Origin: Massilia antarctica
GTDB lineage: Bacteria > Pseudomonadota > Gammaproteobacteria > Burkholderiales > Burkholderiaceae_D
Assembly (NCBI RefSeq): GCF_015689335.1
Contig: NZ_CP065053.1
Span: forward strand, 496,001 to 560,000
DNA length: 64,000 nucleotides
Direction of reading: 5' to 3'
The notes under the pieces were generated by a model that was not told the origin of the DNA, made no database searches, and was given only the letters and a program-made list of their open reading frames with translations. Position 1 is the first letter of the stretch. Every line of letters begins with the position of its first letter. Made by a program: the position numbers and the translations under genes. Shown here piece after piece: positions 53,810 to 63,085 of the stretch.

Positions 53810-54075
53810 GGCGCCGCCGGCTGGTCGCACACGGTGCACACGTCGCCGTCCCAGGCCAGGTAGCCGTGGGCCTTCAGGTGCCACTTGAGCACCCCCGCTT
53901 CGACTTCATCGCAGGACGTCACGGCGCTGGCGGTGAAGCACACCTCGGCGGCGAATTGCTGGTCGAGTTCGAGCACGCCATCAACCCGGCCGCGCTCGGT
54001 CAGCACGCGCCACGGCAGGGGATTATCGTTATCGTTACGCGTATTAAAGCGGACATACACCCAGGATCGTTTCAT
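53806..54075 (-). CDS. Small protein of unknown function coupled to cysC
   Basis: An 89-residue product, [20 protein letters not shown], then [13 protein letters not shown], ending in [14 protein letters not shown] with a CxxC pair. It has no signal peptide or membrane segment and looks like a small all-beta protein. I do not recognise the family. The ATG at 54075 was preferred to one 30 bp upstream because it begins the compact conserved-looking part. Its TGA overlaps the cysC ATG by 4 bp, so the two proteins are probably made in step and may act together. Confidence 0.65.
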   Translation of the reverse strand: MKRSWVYVRFNTRNDNDNPLPWRVLTERGRVDGVLELDQQFAAEVCFTASAVTSCDEVEAGVLKWHLKAHGYLAWDGDVCTVCDQPAAP

Positions 54076-54347
54076 CGTTTTCCTAAAAGTCCCGCTGCTT
54101 GTCAAGCGCCGCTGCTTGCTTATTTGTTATTTTTTTATTGGCATTGATGATAGCAGTTCATCCCGCGAGCGGCAATTCTGACGCCTGCCGTGCGGGCGAG
54201 CGCGGCGCGGCCGTTGCAAGCGTCGGCTATGACAACGGCATCGGAGCACCAATGCCATCATCGACAGCTACGGCGGCTTGAAGAAGGATGTGGAGCCTCG
54301 TCGCGGGGCGATCGCTCACGAATCGACAAAATCAAACTTGGATGATG
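54076..54347. other. Intergenic region with a possible decayed coding fragment
   Basis: The 272 bp hold no intact gene. On the plus strand, 54250-54350 can be read as NAIIDSYGGLKKDVEPRRG and beyond without a stop for about 35 codons, but without a start or a recognised family. It may be a gene remnant or chance. Confidence 0.3.
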
Positions 54348-55493
54348 TCATATCGGCACCACGTTCCCGCCCAATTGGGTGGACGTAGCCGCCGACGTGC
54401 CCCAACGACGCCGGATCCAGTCCTGCAGCGGCCGCTCCACATGGCGGTAGCACCAGTATGACAACACCATGGTGGCCGTCACGAAACCGAGAAACAGCCA
54501 CGGCGAGCGCCACGGCACCGCATGCCCCAGCCAGCCGCAGGCGAGCGCAATATACAACTGCAGCGGAAAATGCAGCAGATAGCTGGCGTAGGTCAGGTTG
54601 CCCAGTTCGCCAAAAACACGCCGCACCCGCTCAGCGGCCGGCTGCACTCCTTGCAGGAACACATACACCAGCAGCGGCACCATCGGCACCACCACATGGT
54701 CGGCCCACACCAGGCGCAAGCGCACCGCCGCGCACACGGCCAGGAACAGCAGCGCCAGCGCGACGTTGACGATCCGGTGGCGGCGCCGGCTCCAGGGCGC
54801 CGCACGGCAGGCCGCCAGCCACACCACCCCGCCCAGGTAAAAGAACAGCAGGCATTCAAAGGCCGGCAAACCGCTTGCATAGTGCCCCAGGGCCAGCAGC
54901 GCCACCGTGGCCAGGGTCGCGCGCGCGCCCACGCCGATGCGCCGGCTCAGGAAAAAGAACAGCACGTAGGCCAGCAACTCGAGCGCCACGCTCCAGATCG
55001 GGCCATTGAAGGAGATGCTGCTCAGCAGCGGATAAAACCAGTGGCCGACCACGCCCAGTTGCAGGAAAAAACTCGGCAAGCTGTTGTCCTGATACACAAA
55101 GTACGCGGGATGGCTGGCGCGGAACAGCGCTTGCCCGAGCGCCACCAGCAGCAGGGTCAATATATGCAGCGGATACAGGCGCGAAAAGCGCAACAGCGCA
55201 AAGCGCCCGGCCTCGATCCGTCCGGCGGCGAGCGCCTCGCCATACTTCCAGAAAAAAATGAAACCGGAGATGCTCCAGAACACTTGCACGCCGAACTTGC
55301 CGTAATGGTAGAAGGTCGACAGGGCGCCGTAGAACGGTTCTTCCCGGTTATCGAACTCGAAGGGCACCGCGCCCACGAAGGAGAAATGCTGGTAATGCCA
55401 GAACAGCACGGCCAGCGCACTGGCAAAGCGCAGCAGGTCGATCCCGGCCAGGTTCAGGGCAAGGGGTGGGGAAACGGTATCGTGAGTGTGCAT
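54348..55493 (-). CDS. Acyltransferase family 3 (OafA/YrhL-like) membrane protein
   Basis: A 381-residue polytopic protein with about ten helices. The N-terminal LAGIDLLRFASALAVLFWHY contains the conserved Arg and, ten residues on, His of the Acyltransferase_3 family, and HFPLQLYIALACGW-like segments occur late. Such proteins O-acetylate sugars of LPS or exopolysaccharide using acetyl-CoA at the inner membrane. It lies between cysC and the divergent ABC exporter genes and probably decorates the same polymer. Its specificity is unknown. Confidence 0.88.
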   Translation of the reverse strand: MHTHDTVSPPLALNLAGIDLLRFASALAVLFWHYQHFSFVGAVPFEFDNREEPFYGALSTFYHYGKFGVQVFWSISGFIFFWKYGEALAAGRIEAGRFALLRFSRLYPLHILTLLLVALGQALFRASHPAYFVYQDNSLPSFFLQLGVVGHWFYPLLSSISFNGPIWSVALELLAYVLFFFLSRRIGVGARATLATVALLALGHYASGLPAFECLLFFYLGGVVWLAACRAAPWSRRRHRIVNVALALLFLAVCAAVRLRLVWADHVVVPMVPLLVYVFLQGVQPAAERVRRVFGELGNLTYASYLLHFPLQLYIALACGWLGHAVPWRSPWLFLGFVTATMVLSYWCYRHVERPLQDWIRRRWGTSAATSTQLGGNVVPI

Positions 55494-55801
55494 CGTAGAA
55501 AAACATCTGGAGTAGTTGCAAGATTATACAGCGCCGCGACGCCGCCATTGCGGGCCGCCGGCCGCCCGGATGCGCCGTTGTAGCCCAAAAGCTGCATGCT
55601 ATAATCTTCCGCCCCGCAGCCCCGGCACGACCAGGCGCGGAGCGGCGCGGCCGGTCGCGGCGCCGGCCCGCGGGCTGGTGGCGGGCACGAGCTGTTATTT
55701 CCCCATTTGCTAAACAAAACGACCCACACCATGACCCTGCCGTTCGCCGCCTGTGCGCCTGCGCTTCCCATCAGCTTGCACGCGCGCCGCGCCCCGCGCG
55801 C
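55494..55801. other. Divergent promoter region between acyltransferase and exporter genes
   Basis: The 308 bp carry no credible gene. A good plus-strand promoter is at 55578-55605. The 200 bp between it and the exporter start is a GC-rich untranslated leader. Confidence 0.5.
55578..55605 (+). promoter_or_regulatory. Sigma-70 promoter of the exporter/polysaccharide operon
   Basis: TTGTAG (55578-55583) and a perfect TATAAT (55600-55605) are 16 bp apart, and the -10 is extended by TGC. It lies upstream of four overlapping plus-strand genes (55802-63064) and is the best promoter sequence in this region. Confidence 0.65.
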
Positions 55802-56602
55802 ATGATCTCGCTGTCGATGTTCCGCGGCGTCTGGCGCTACCGCGGCTTCGTGCTCGGCAGCGTCAAGCGCGAATTCCAGTCCAAGTACCGCAACTCGCTG
55901 TTCGGCGCGCTCTGGACCGTGCTCAACCCGCTGGCCATGATCACCGTCTATACCGTGATCTTTTCCGAAGTCATGGGTAGCCGCCTGCAGGGGGTCGACA
56001 AGGCCTTCGCCTATAGCATCTACCTGTGCGCCGGCGCCCTGACCTGGGGTTTGTTCGCCGAAATCACCACGCGCGCGCAAACCGTGTTCATCGAAAACGC
56101 TAACCTGATCAAGAAGCTGCAGTTTCCGCGCATCTGCCTGCCGATCATCGTGGTGCTCAACGCCTGCGTCAACTTCGCCATCATCTTCGGCCTGTTTACC
56201 CTGTTCCTGGTCTGGTCCGGCACCTTTCCGGGCGCGGTCTACCTGCTGCTGTTCCCGGTGCTGGCGCTGCAAATCCTGTTTTCGATCGGGCTGGGCATGG
56301 TGCTCGGTGTCCTGAATGTGTTTTTCCGCGACGTCGGCCAGTTCTTTTCGATCCTGCTGCAATTCTGGTTCTGGTTTACCCCCATCGTGTATCCGGTCAC
56401 GGCGCTGCCCAAACCGATCCGCGAGCTGCTCGTGTTCAATCCCATGGCGGCCGTGATCGGCGCCTACCAGACCATCCTGGTGCACGGGCGCGCGCCCGAC
56501 TGGGCCGGCCTGCTGCCGATTGCCATACTCACCGTGCTGTGCTGCATGATGGGTCTTTTACTGTTCCGCAAGCGCTCCGGCGAAATGGTGGATGAACTCT
56601 GA
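55802..56602 (+). CDS. wzm: Polysaccharide ABC transporter permease (Wzm-like)
   Basis: The 266-residue ABC-2 permease has an amphipathic N-terminus (YRGFVLGSVKREFQSKYRNS) and six predicted helices, with SLFGALWTVLNPLAMITVYT, typical of Wzm/TagG. It exports completed undecaprenyl-linked O-polysaccharide with the Wzt ATPase. The stop shares one base with the ATPase start (TGATG). It is the first gene of the 55802-63064 operon. Confidence 0.93.
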   Translation: MISLSMFRGVWRYRGFVLGSVKREFQSKYRNSLFGALWTVLNPLAMITVYTVIFSEVMGSRLQGVDKAFAYSIYLCAGALTWGLFAEITTRAQTVFIENANLIKKLQFPRICLPIIVVLNACVNFAIIFGLFTLFLVWSGTFPGAVYLLLFPVLALQILFSIGLGMVLGVLNVFFRDVGQFFSILLQFWFWFTPIVYPVTALPKPIRELLVFNPMAAVIGAYQTILVHGRAPDWAGLLPIAILTVLCCMMGLLLFRKRSGEMVDEL

Positions 56603-57822
56603 TGGGTACCATACGCGTCAATCAACTGGGCAAGGCCTACAAACAATACAGCAACCGCTGGGGCCGCCTGGTGGAATGGGTCCTGCCCTTCCTCGGCCAG
56701 CGCCACCGCCTGAAATGGGTGATCCAGGATGTCAGCTTCCAGCTCGCGCCCGGCGAAGCGGTCGGCATCATCGGCATCAACGGGGCCGGCAAGAGCACCT
56801 TGTTGAAACTGATCACCGGCACCACCACCCCGACCACGGGCAGCGTCCAGATCACCGGGCGGGTGGCGGCCCTGCTCGAACTGGGCATGGGTTTCCATCC
56901 CGATTTCAGCGGGCGCCAGAACTGCTTCATGGCCGGCCAGTTGATCGGCCTGACGGTCGATGAAATCGCCACCCTGATGCCCGAGATCGAAGCGTTCGCC
57001 GACATCGGCGAGTACATCGACCAGCCGGTGCGCGTGTATTCCTCGGGCATGCAGATGCGCCTGGCCTTCAGCGTGGCCACTGTCAAGCGGCCCGACGTGC
57101 TGATCGTCGATGAGGCGCTATCGGTGGGCGATGCCTGGTTCCAGCACAAGAGTTTCGAACGCATCCGCCAGTTCCAGAAGCTCGGCACCACCTTGCTCAT
57201 CGTCAGCCACGACCGCGCCGCGATCCAGTCGATCTGCGAACGCGCCCTGCTGCTCGACGGCGGCCGCCTGGCTTCGCAAGGCAGCCCGGAACAGGTGATG
57301 GATTACTACAACGCCCTGATCGCCGCGCGCGACGGTGCCGGGGTCGAGCAGGTCGTCACAGAGGCCGGCCGCACCCAGACCAGTTCCGGCACCGGCGAAG
57401 CGAGCGTGACCCGCATCACCCTGGAAGACGAGGCCGGGCGCCCCCTGGAAACGGTCAACGTCGGCGCCGCCGTCACCCTGTGCGTGCAAGTGAAGGTGCA
57501 CGCGCCGGTGGCGCGCCTGGTGCTCGGCTACATGATCAAGGACCGCCTCGGCCAGCAGATGTACGGCACCAACACCCACCACATGGACATGGCGCTGCAC
57601 GACGTGGCCCCCGGCGAGGAAATCACCTTCCGCTTCGCCTTCCCGCTCAATCTGGGCGAAGGCAGCTATTCGCTCACCACCGCGCTCACCAGCACCGAAA
57701 CCCATTTGGGCGACAACTACGAGTGGCGCGACCTGGCCTTCCTGTTCATCGTGATGAATATGAACCGCCGACAATTCGTCGGCACCAACTGGCTTGAGCC
57801 GCGCGTGGAGATCCTGCGATGA
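56602..57822 (+). CDS. wzt: Polysaccharide ABC transporter ATP-binding protein with C-terminal carbohydrate domain (Wzt-like)
   Basis: The 406-residue ATPase has Walker A GINGAGKSTLLKLITG near residue 57, the signature YSSGMQMRLAFSVAT and Walker B VLIVDEALSVGD. After about residue 245 a beta-sandwich Wzt C-terminal domain follows (VTRITLEDEAGRPLETVNVG, then YEWRDLAFLFIVMN). In E. coli O9a this domain recognises the capped non-reducing end of the chain and gates export. Its presence predicts that the polymer is capped before export, in keeping with the methyltransferase gene that overlaps it by 4 bp. Confidence 0.93.
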   Translation: MGTIRVNQLGKAYKQYSNRWGRLVEWVLPFLGQRHRLKWVIQDVSFQLAPGEAVGIIGINGAGKSTLLKLITGTTTPTTGSVQITGRVAALLELGMGFHPDFSGRQNCFMAGQLIGLTVDEIATLMPEIEAFADIGEYIDQPVRVYSSGMQMRLAFSVATVKRPDVLIVDEALSVGDAWFQHKSFERIRQFQKLGTTLLIVSHDRAAIQSICERALLLDGGRLASQGSPEQVMDYYNALIAARDGAGVEQVVTEAGRTQTSSGTGEASVTRITLEDEAGRPLETVNVGAAVTLCVQVKVHAPVARLVLGYMIKDRLGQQMYGTNTHHMDMALHDVAPGEEITFRFAFPLNLGEGSYSLTTALTSTETHLGDNYEWRDLAFLFIVMNMNRRQFVGTNWLEPRVEILR

Positions 57823-59285
57823 GCGACAATTTTTACCGTGCCTTCGAAGACCGCTACCGCGGTTCGCGCGAGCTGATTACGACGCGCCTGACCAGCTACG
57901 CGCCCTTCTACGCGCCGCTGGCGGCGCTGTATCCGGGCGGCGCCGTGCTCGATCTCGGGTGCGGACGCGGCGAATGGCTCGAACTGCTGGGCGGGCAAGG
58001 CTTCGCCCCGTTCGGCGTCGACCTCGACGCCGGCATGCTGGCGGCCTGCCGCGAACGCGGCCTGCACGCCGAACTGACCGACGCCCTCTCCGCCCTGCGC
58101 GCCAGGGCGGACGCCAGCGTGGCCATGGTCTCGGCCTTCCACCTGGTCGAGCACATTCCATTCGACCAGGTCCAGCTCCTGATCGCCGAAGCGCTGCGCG
58201 TGCTGCTGCCGGGCGGCCTGTTGATCATGGAAACGCCCAATCCCGAAAACCTGGTGGTCGGCGCGTCCAGCTTCTACATGGACCCCTCGCACCTGAAACC
58301 GATTCCGTCACCGCTGCTCGAATTCGTGACGGGCTTTGCCGGCTTCCCGCGCCACAAGGTGCTGCGCCTGCAGGAAGCGGCGCAGCTGCACACCGATGCG
58401 CCGATCGGCTTGATCAACGTGCTCGATGGCGTCAGCCCCGATTACGCGGTGGTGGGCCAGAAGGATGCGCCGTCCGAGGCGCTGGCCGCGTTCGAAGCGC
58501 CCTTCGCCGCCAAATTCGGCATCGGCCTGTCCGACCTGGCGCTGCGTTTCGAGGAGCAGGATAACCGGCGCCGCACCGAACTGCATGCCTCGATCGACCG
58601 CGTCGAGCACGCGCTGCAGGCCGGCCTGGTCTCGCTCGACGCCGCGCACCAGGGCGTGGCGCGGGTGGCGAGCGGGGTCGATCACCTGCGCCAGCGCCAG
58701 GACATGGCCGAACCGATCCTGCAGCGGGTCGGCCCGAATGCCGACCGCCTGGCCGAGCTGCAAGGGCAGATGGTGCAGCAAGTCCAGCTGGCGCTGCAGG
58801 TCCAGACCCAGTTCCAGGCCCATAACGGGCAGGTCCAGGGCCAGCTCGATGCGCTCGGACATCGCATCGGCGTGGCCGAAGCGCGCGCCCAGCAGGCCGA
58901 CGCCCACGTGGCAGCCATGCTGGCCAGCACCTCCTGGAGAGTGACGGCGCCGCTGCGCATGGTGGCGGGCAGCGCCTACCGCCTGGGCAGCGCCGCGCGC
59001 GACGGGCGCCTGGCGAGCGGCGCGAAACGGCGCCTGGCAGGGCCGCTGCTGACCTTCATGCGCGCCATGCTGCGCCGCCCGCGCGTCAAGCGGATGGCGC
59101 TGACGGTACTGCGGCGCTTTCCCGGCCTGCATGCGCGCCTGTACGGCATTCTGCGGCGCGGCAATGCGCCGCCGGCGCCGCCGGCCGCCGCGCCCACCCA
59201 CGGCAGCAGCGCGGCCGACCTGTCGCCGCGCGAGCAGCGCATGTACCACGAACTCAAACAAGCCATGGAAGCAAGGAATAAGTGA
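57819..59285 (+). CDS. Methyltransferase with long coiled coil (possible chain-terminating methylase)
   Basis: A 488-residue protein. Residues 1-240 form a class I SAM methyltransferase: AVLDLGCGRGEW (43-53), then the acidic GVDLDAGML and the late FHLVEHIPFDQ and ETPNPENL motifs. Residues about 245-370 are a Gln/Ala-rich coiled coil. STSWRVTAPLRMVAG and a basic, amphipathic C-terminus follow and may bind membrane. The order resembles WbdD of E. coli O9a without its kinase, where methylation ends chain growth and the coiled coil sets chain length. Its place between Wzt and the glycosyltransferase supports that role, by inference. Confidence 0.82.
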   Translation: MSDNFYRAFEDRYRGSRELITTRLTSYAPFYAPLAALYPGGAVLDLGCGRGEWLELLGGQGFAPFGVDLDAGMLAACRERGLHAELTDALSALRARADASVAMVSAFHLVEHIPFDQVQLLIAEALRVLLPGGLLIMETPNPENLVVGASSFYMDPSHLKPIPSPLLEFVTGFAGFPRHKVLRLQEAAQLHTDAPIGLINVLDGVSPDYAVVGQKDAPSEALAAFEAPFAAKFGIGLSDLALRFEEQDNRRRTELHASIDRVEHALQAGLVSLDAAHQGVARVASGVDHLRQRQDMAEPILQRVGPNADRLAELQGQMVQQVQLALQVQTQFQAHNGQVQGQLDALGHRIGVAEARAQQADAHVAAMLASTSWRVTAPLRMVAGSAYRLGSAARDGRLASGAKRRLAGPLLTFMRAMLRRPRVKRMALTVLRRFPGLHARLYGILRRGNAPPAPPAAAPTHGSSAADLSPREQRMYHELKQAMEARNK

Positions 59286-62200
59286 TGCGGATTGTGATCG
59301 ACCTGCAGGGCGCCCAGTCGGAGAGCCGTTTTCGCGGCATCGGCCGTTATTCCCTGGCCCTGGCGCTGGGCGTGGCGCGCAACGCCGGCGAGCATGAAGT
59401 CTGGCTGGTCCTGAACGGCGCGCTGGGCGGCGCCATCGCCGAACTGCGGCGCGCCTTTGCCGGCCTGGTGCCGCCCGAACGCATCCGCGTGTTCGACATC
59501 GTCGGCCCGGTCGCCGAAATCGACGAAGGCAACAGCGCGCGCTGCCGCGCGGCGGAACTGATGCGCGAGCATTTCATCGCCCGCCTGCAGCCCGACGCGG
59601 TGCTGGTCACCAGCCTGTTCGAAGGCTTCGTCGACGATGCCGTGGTGTCGGTCGGCGCCTTCGACGGCGCCGAACGCACGGCGGTGGTGCTGTACGACCT
59701 GATCCCGTTTTTAAATCCCGCCGCCTACCTCGGCAGCCAGACCCAGCGCACCTACTACGAGCGCAAGATCGCCTCGCTGCGCAAGGCCGGCCTGCTGCTG
59801 TCGATCTCGGACTACTCGCGCCAGGAAGCGATCGACGCCCTCGGCCTGGCACCCGGATCGGTCACCGCCATCTCCACCGCGGTCGACGACAGCTTCCGCC
59901 CGTCCGACAGCACCCCCGAACAACTGGCCGAACAAACGGCCGAACTGCGGGCGCGCTTCGGCATCACGCGCCAGATGCTGATGTACGCGCCGGGCGGCTT
60001 CGACGCGCGCAAGAACATCGATGGCCTGATCACCGCCTACTGCCTGCTGCCGCCGGCCCTGCGCGACCCCCACCAGCTGCTCATCGCCAGCAAGATGGGC
60101 GAGCGCGAACGCGCCGAGCTGGTGGCCCACGCGGCCAAGCGCGGCCTCGAAAAGGACCAGCTGATCCTGACCGGCTATGTCAGCGACGCCGACCTGATTC
60201 GCCTGTACCAGGCCGCCGCCCTGTTCATCTTCCCCTCGCGCCACGAAGGCTTCGGCCTGCCGGCGCTCGAAGCGATGGCCTGCGGCGCGCTGGTCATCGG
60301 CGCCAACAACACCAGCATCCCCGAAGTGGTGGGCTGCGCCGAAGCGCTGTTCGACGCCGACCGTCCGCAATCGATCGCCGAAAAAATCGCCCAGGTGCTG
60401 CAAGACCCGGCCATGCAGGAACGCCTGCGCGTGCACGGGCGCGCCCAGGCCGCGCGCTTTTCGTGGGACGCGAGCGCCACCAAGGCCCTGCGCGCGCTCG
60501 AAGCGCGCTTCGGCGACGTGCCCGCGCCGGTGGTGCCGCTGCCGGCCAAGCGGCCGCGCCTGGCGTTCGTCTCGCCGCTGCCGCCCGAGCGCACCGGCAT
60601 CGCCGACTACGCGGCCCAGGTGCTGCCGGCCATGATGGAACACTACGACATCGAACTGATCGTCCAGCAGGACAAGGTGGTGCTGCCGCCATCCCTGGCC
60701 GCCCTGCCGCGCCGCAGCGCCGCCTGGTTCGACCAGAACGCCGGCCAGTTCGACCGCATCCTCTACCAGTTCGGTAACAGCCCCTTCCACAGCCACATGT
60801 TCGGGCTGCTGGCGCGCCATCCTGGCGTGGTGGTGCTGCACGACTTTTTCATCAGCAGCGTGCTGGCCTACGAACAGATGAACGGCGCGATTCCCAACGG
60901 CTGGACCGACGCCCTCTACGAAGGCCACGGCATGGCCGCACTGCTGGCCGGGCTGGACCCGGCGCGCGCGCTCGACGCCCGCAATCAGTATCCGTGCAAC
61001 CTGGCCGTGCTGCGCCAGGCGCGCCGCGTGGTGGTCCATTCGCAGCATGCGCGCGAACTGGCGCGCCAGTGGTACGGACCGCTGGCCGCGGGCGACTGGA
61101 GCGTGGTGCCGCTGCCGCGCGCCCTGCCGCAGGCCGAGGACCGCGCTAGCGCCCGGCGCGCCCTGGGCATCGCCGACGACGTGTTTTTGGTGTGCAGCTT
61201 CGGCTTCGTGGCGCACACCAAGCATAGCCAGGAATTGCTCGACGCCTGGATCGGCTCGACCCTGCACGCCAACCCGCGCTGCGAACTGGTGCTGGTCGGC
61301 GCCAACGATGGCGGCGAGTATGGCGTGACGATCAACGCCACCCTGGCCGGCGCCGGCGGCAAGCGCATGCGCATCGCCGGCTGGACCGACGAAGCGGTGT
61401 ACCACCAGTATCTGCAGGCGGCCGACGTCGGCGTGCAACTGCGCTGCCAGTCGCGCGGCGAAACCTCGGCCGCGGTGCTCGACTGCCTGAACTACGGGCT
61501 GGCGACCATCGTCAACGCCAACGGTTCGATGGCCGAACTGCCGCAGGATGCGGTATGGGGCTTACCCGACCAGTTCAGCATGGCGCAGCTGCGTGATGCG
61601 CTGGAAGGCTTGCACGCCGATCCGGCCCGCCGCAGCGCGCTGGGCGCACGCGCGCGCACCCTGCTCCATACGGTGCACAGCCCCGCCCACAGCGCGCGCC
61701 TGTATGCCGAGGCGCTGGAATCGACCTATGCGCCGGCGGCCGCTTCGCGCGGCGCCCTGCTGGCGGCGCTGGCGGACCAGCCTTCGCTGCATGCCGACGA
61801 CGCGCTGGTGCGGCGCAGCGCCCAGTGCCTGGCCGCGCTGCCGGAAGCGCTGGCGCCGCGCCAGCTGCTGGTCGACGTCACATCGATCGCGCGCCACGAC
61901 CTCAAGACCGGGATCGAACGGGTGGTGCGCATGCAGCTCATCGAGCTGCTGGCGCGGGTCGAACCGGGCCTGCGCATCGAACCGGTGTACCTGGCCGACC
62001 AGGATGGGCGCTGCGAATACCGCTACGCGCGCGACTATGCGCGCCGCCTGTTCGGCATCGATTGCCCGCTGCCGCCCGACCAGGCGGTCGACGTGCAGGC
62101 GGGCGACCGCTTCTACAGCGCCGACTACGCGCCGGGCGCCATCATGGCCGCCGCGCGCAAGGGCATGTACGCGCACTGGCGCGCGCGCGGGGTCGAAGTC

Positions 62201-63064
62201 AATTTCCTGATCCACGACCTGCTGCCGGTGCTGCGCCCCGAATTCTTCCCCGAAGGCGCCGATCACGGCCATGCCGCCTGGCTGGCCTGCATCGCCGGCC
62301 AGGCCGACCGCCTGGTGTGCATTTCGGACGCCGTGCGCAATGAACTGCAAGCCTGGCTGGAACACACCCGGCCCGAGGTCCACGGCCAAGTGAAGCTGGC
62401 GGTGCTGCACCACGGCGCCGATATCGGCGGTGCGCAAGCCATTCCCGCGCCTGCCGCCGCGCGCGTGGCGGCGGCCACGGGCGGCCCGGCCACCTTCCTG
62501 ATGGTCGGCACCATCGAGCCGCGCAAGGGCCACCTGCAGGCGCTCGACGCCTTCGAGCAGCTGTGGCGCGAGGGCGTGGACGCGAACCTGGTGATCGTCG
62601 GCGCCGAAGGCTGGACGCCGCTGCCCGATGGCGCGCGGCGCACCATTCCGCGCATCGTCGAACGCCTGCGCGGCCATCCGCAACTGGGGCAGCGCCTGCA
62701 ATGGCTCAAGGGGATCGGCGACGCCGAACTGCTCGACCTGTACCAGAACAGTTCCTGCCTGCTGGTGCCGAGCGAAGGGGAAGGCTTCGGCCTGCCGCTG
62801 ATCGAAGCGGCGCGCTATGGCTTGCCGGTGCTGGCGCGCGACATTCCGGTGTTCCGCGAAGTAGCGGGCGAACACGCCGCCTATTTCAGCGGCATGGACG
62901 GCGCGGACCTGGCGGCGGCGCTGCGCGAGTGGCTGGAACAGCACGGCACCGGCACGGCGCCGGCGTCGAGCGGCATGCCTTGGATTACCTGGCGCGAAAA
63001 CGCCGCCCAGCTGCTCGACGTGCTGGCCGGACGGCGCCAGGAAGTGCGCTGGCCAGCCGCCTGA
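59285..63064 (+). CDS. Three-domain GT4 glycosyltransferase (WbdA-like)
   Basis: A 1,259-residue cytosolic protein with three GT-B modules: about 1-400, 415-800 and 857-1259. Modules 1 and 3 keep the GT4 catalytic E-x7-E (EGFGLPALE near residue 320, EGFGLPLIE near 1164) and the start DLQGAQSESRFRGIGRYS or DVTSIARHDLKTGIERV. Module 2 has PLPPERTGIADYAAQVLP and a weaker GETSAAVLDCLNYG near 723. In E. coli O9a the two-module WbdA polymerises mannose. A repeat unit built by several linkages from one protein is likely, possibly from the GDP-mannose made by the manC product. ATG 59285 overlaps the previous stop; GTG 59282 is an alternative. Confidence 0.87.
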   Translation: MRIVIDLQGAQSESRFRGIGRYSLALALGVARNAGEHEVWLVLNGALGGAIAELRRAFAGLVPPERIRVFDIVGPVAEIDEGNSARCRAAELMREHFIARLQPDAVLVTSLFEGFVDDAVVSVGAFDGAERTAVVLYDLIPFLNPAAYLGSQTQRTYYERKIASLRKAGLLLSISDYSRQEAIDALGLAPGSVTAISTAVDDSFRPSDSTPEQLAEQTAELRARFGITRQMLMYAPGGFDARKNIDGLITAYCLLPPALRDPHQLLIASKMGERERAELVAHAAKRGLEKDQLILTGYVSDADLIRLYQAAALFIFPSRHEGFGLPALEAMACGALVIGANNTSIPEVVGCAEALFDADRPQSIAEKIAQVLQDPAMQERLRVHGRAQAARFSWDASATKALRALEARFGDVPAPVVPLPAKRPRLAFVSPLPPERTGIADYAAQVLPAMMEHYDIELIVQQDKVVLPPSLAALPRRSAAWFDQNAGQFDRILYQFGNSPFHSHMFGLLARHPGVVVLHDFFISSVLAYEQMNGAIPNGWTDALYEGHGMAALLAGLDPARALDARNQYPCNLAVLRQARRVVVHSQHARELARQWYGPLAAGDWSVVPLPRALPQAEDRASARRALGIADDVFLVCSFGFVAHTKHSQELLDAWIGSTLHANPRCELVLVGANDGGEYGVTINATLAGAGGKRMRIAGWTDEAVYHQYLQAADVGVQLRCQSRGETSAAVLDCLNYGLATIVNANGSMAELPQDAVWGLPDQFSMAQLRDALEGLHADPARRSALGARARTLLHTVHSPAHSARLYAEALESTYAPAAASRGALLAALADQPSLHADDALVRRSAQCLAALPEALAPRQLLVDVTSIARHDLKTGIERVVRMQLIELLARVEPGLRIEPVYLADQDGRCEYRYARDYARRLFGIDCPLPPDQAVDVQAGDRFYSADYAPGAIMAAARKGMYAHWRARGVEVNFLIHDLLPVLRPEFFPEGADHGHAAWLACIAGQADRLVCISDAVRNELQAWLEHTRPEVHGQVKLAVLHHGADIGGAQAIPAPAAARVAAATGGPATFLMVGTIEPRKGHLQALDAFEQLWREGVDANLVIVGAEGWTPLPDGARRTIPRIVERLRGHPQLGQRLQWLKGIGDAELLDLYQNSSCLLVPSEGEGFGLPLIEAARYGLPVLARDIPVFREVAGEHAAYFSGMDGADLAAALREWLEQHGTGTAPASSGMPWITWRENAAQLLDVLAGRRQEVRWPAA

Positions 63065-63085
63065 CACGGCCGCCGGCGCGCGCCG

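Noticed and set aside
54240..54350. Possible transposase or gene remnant in the gap before the acyltransferase
   Set aside because: About 35 sense codons without a start or a recognised family. Kept only as a note on the intergenic region.
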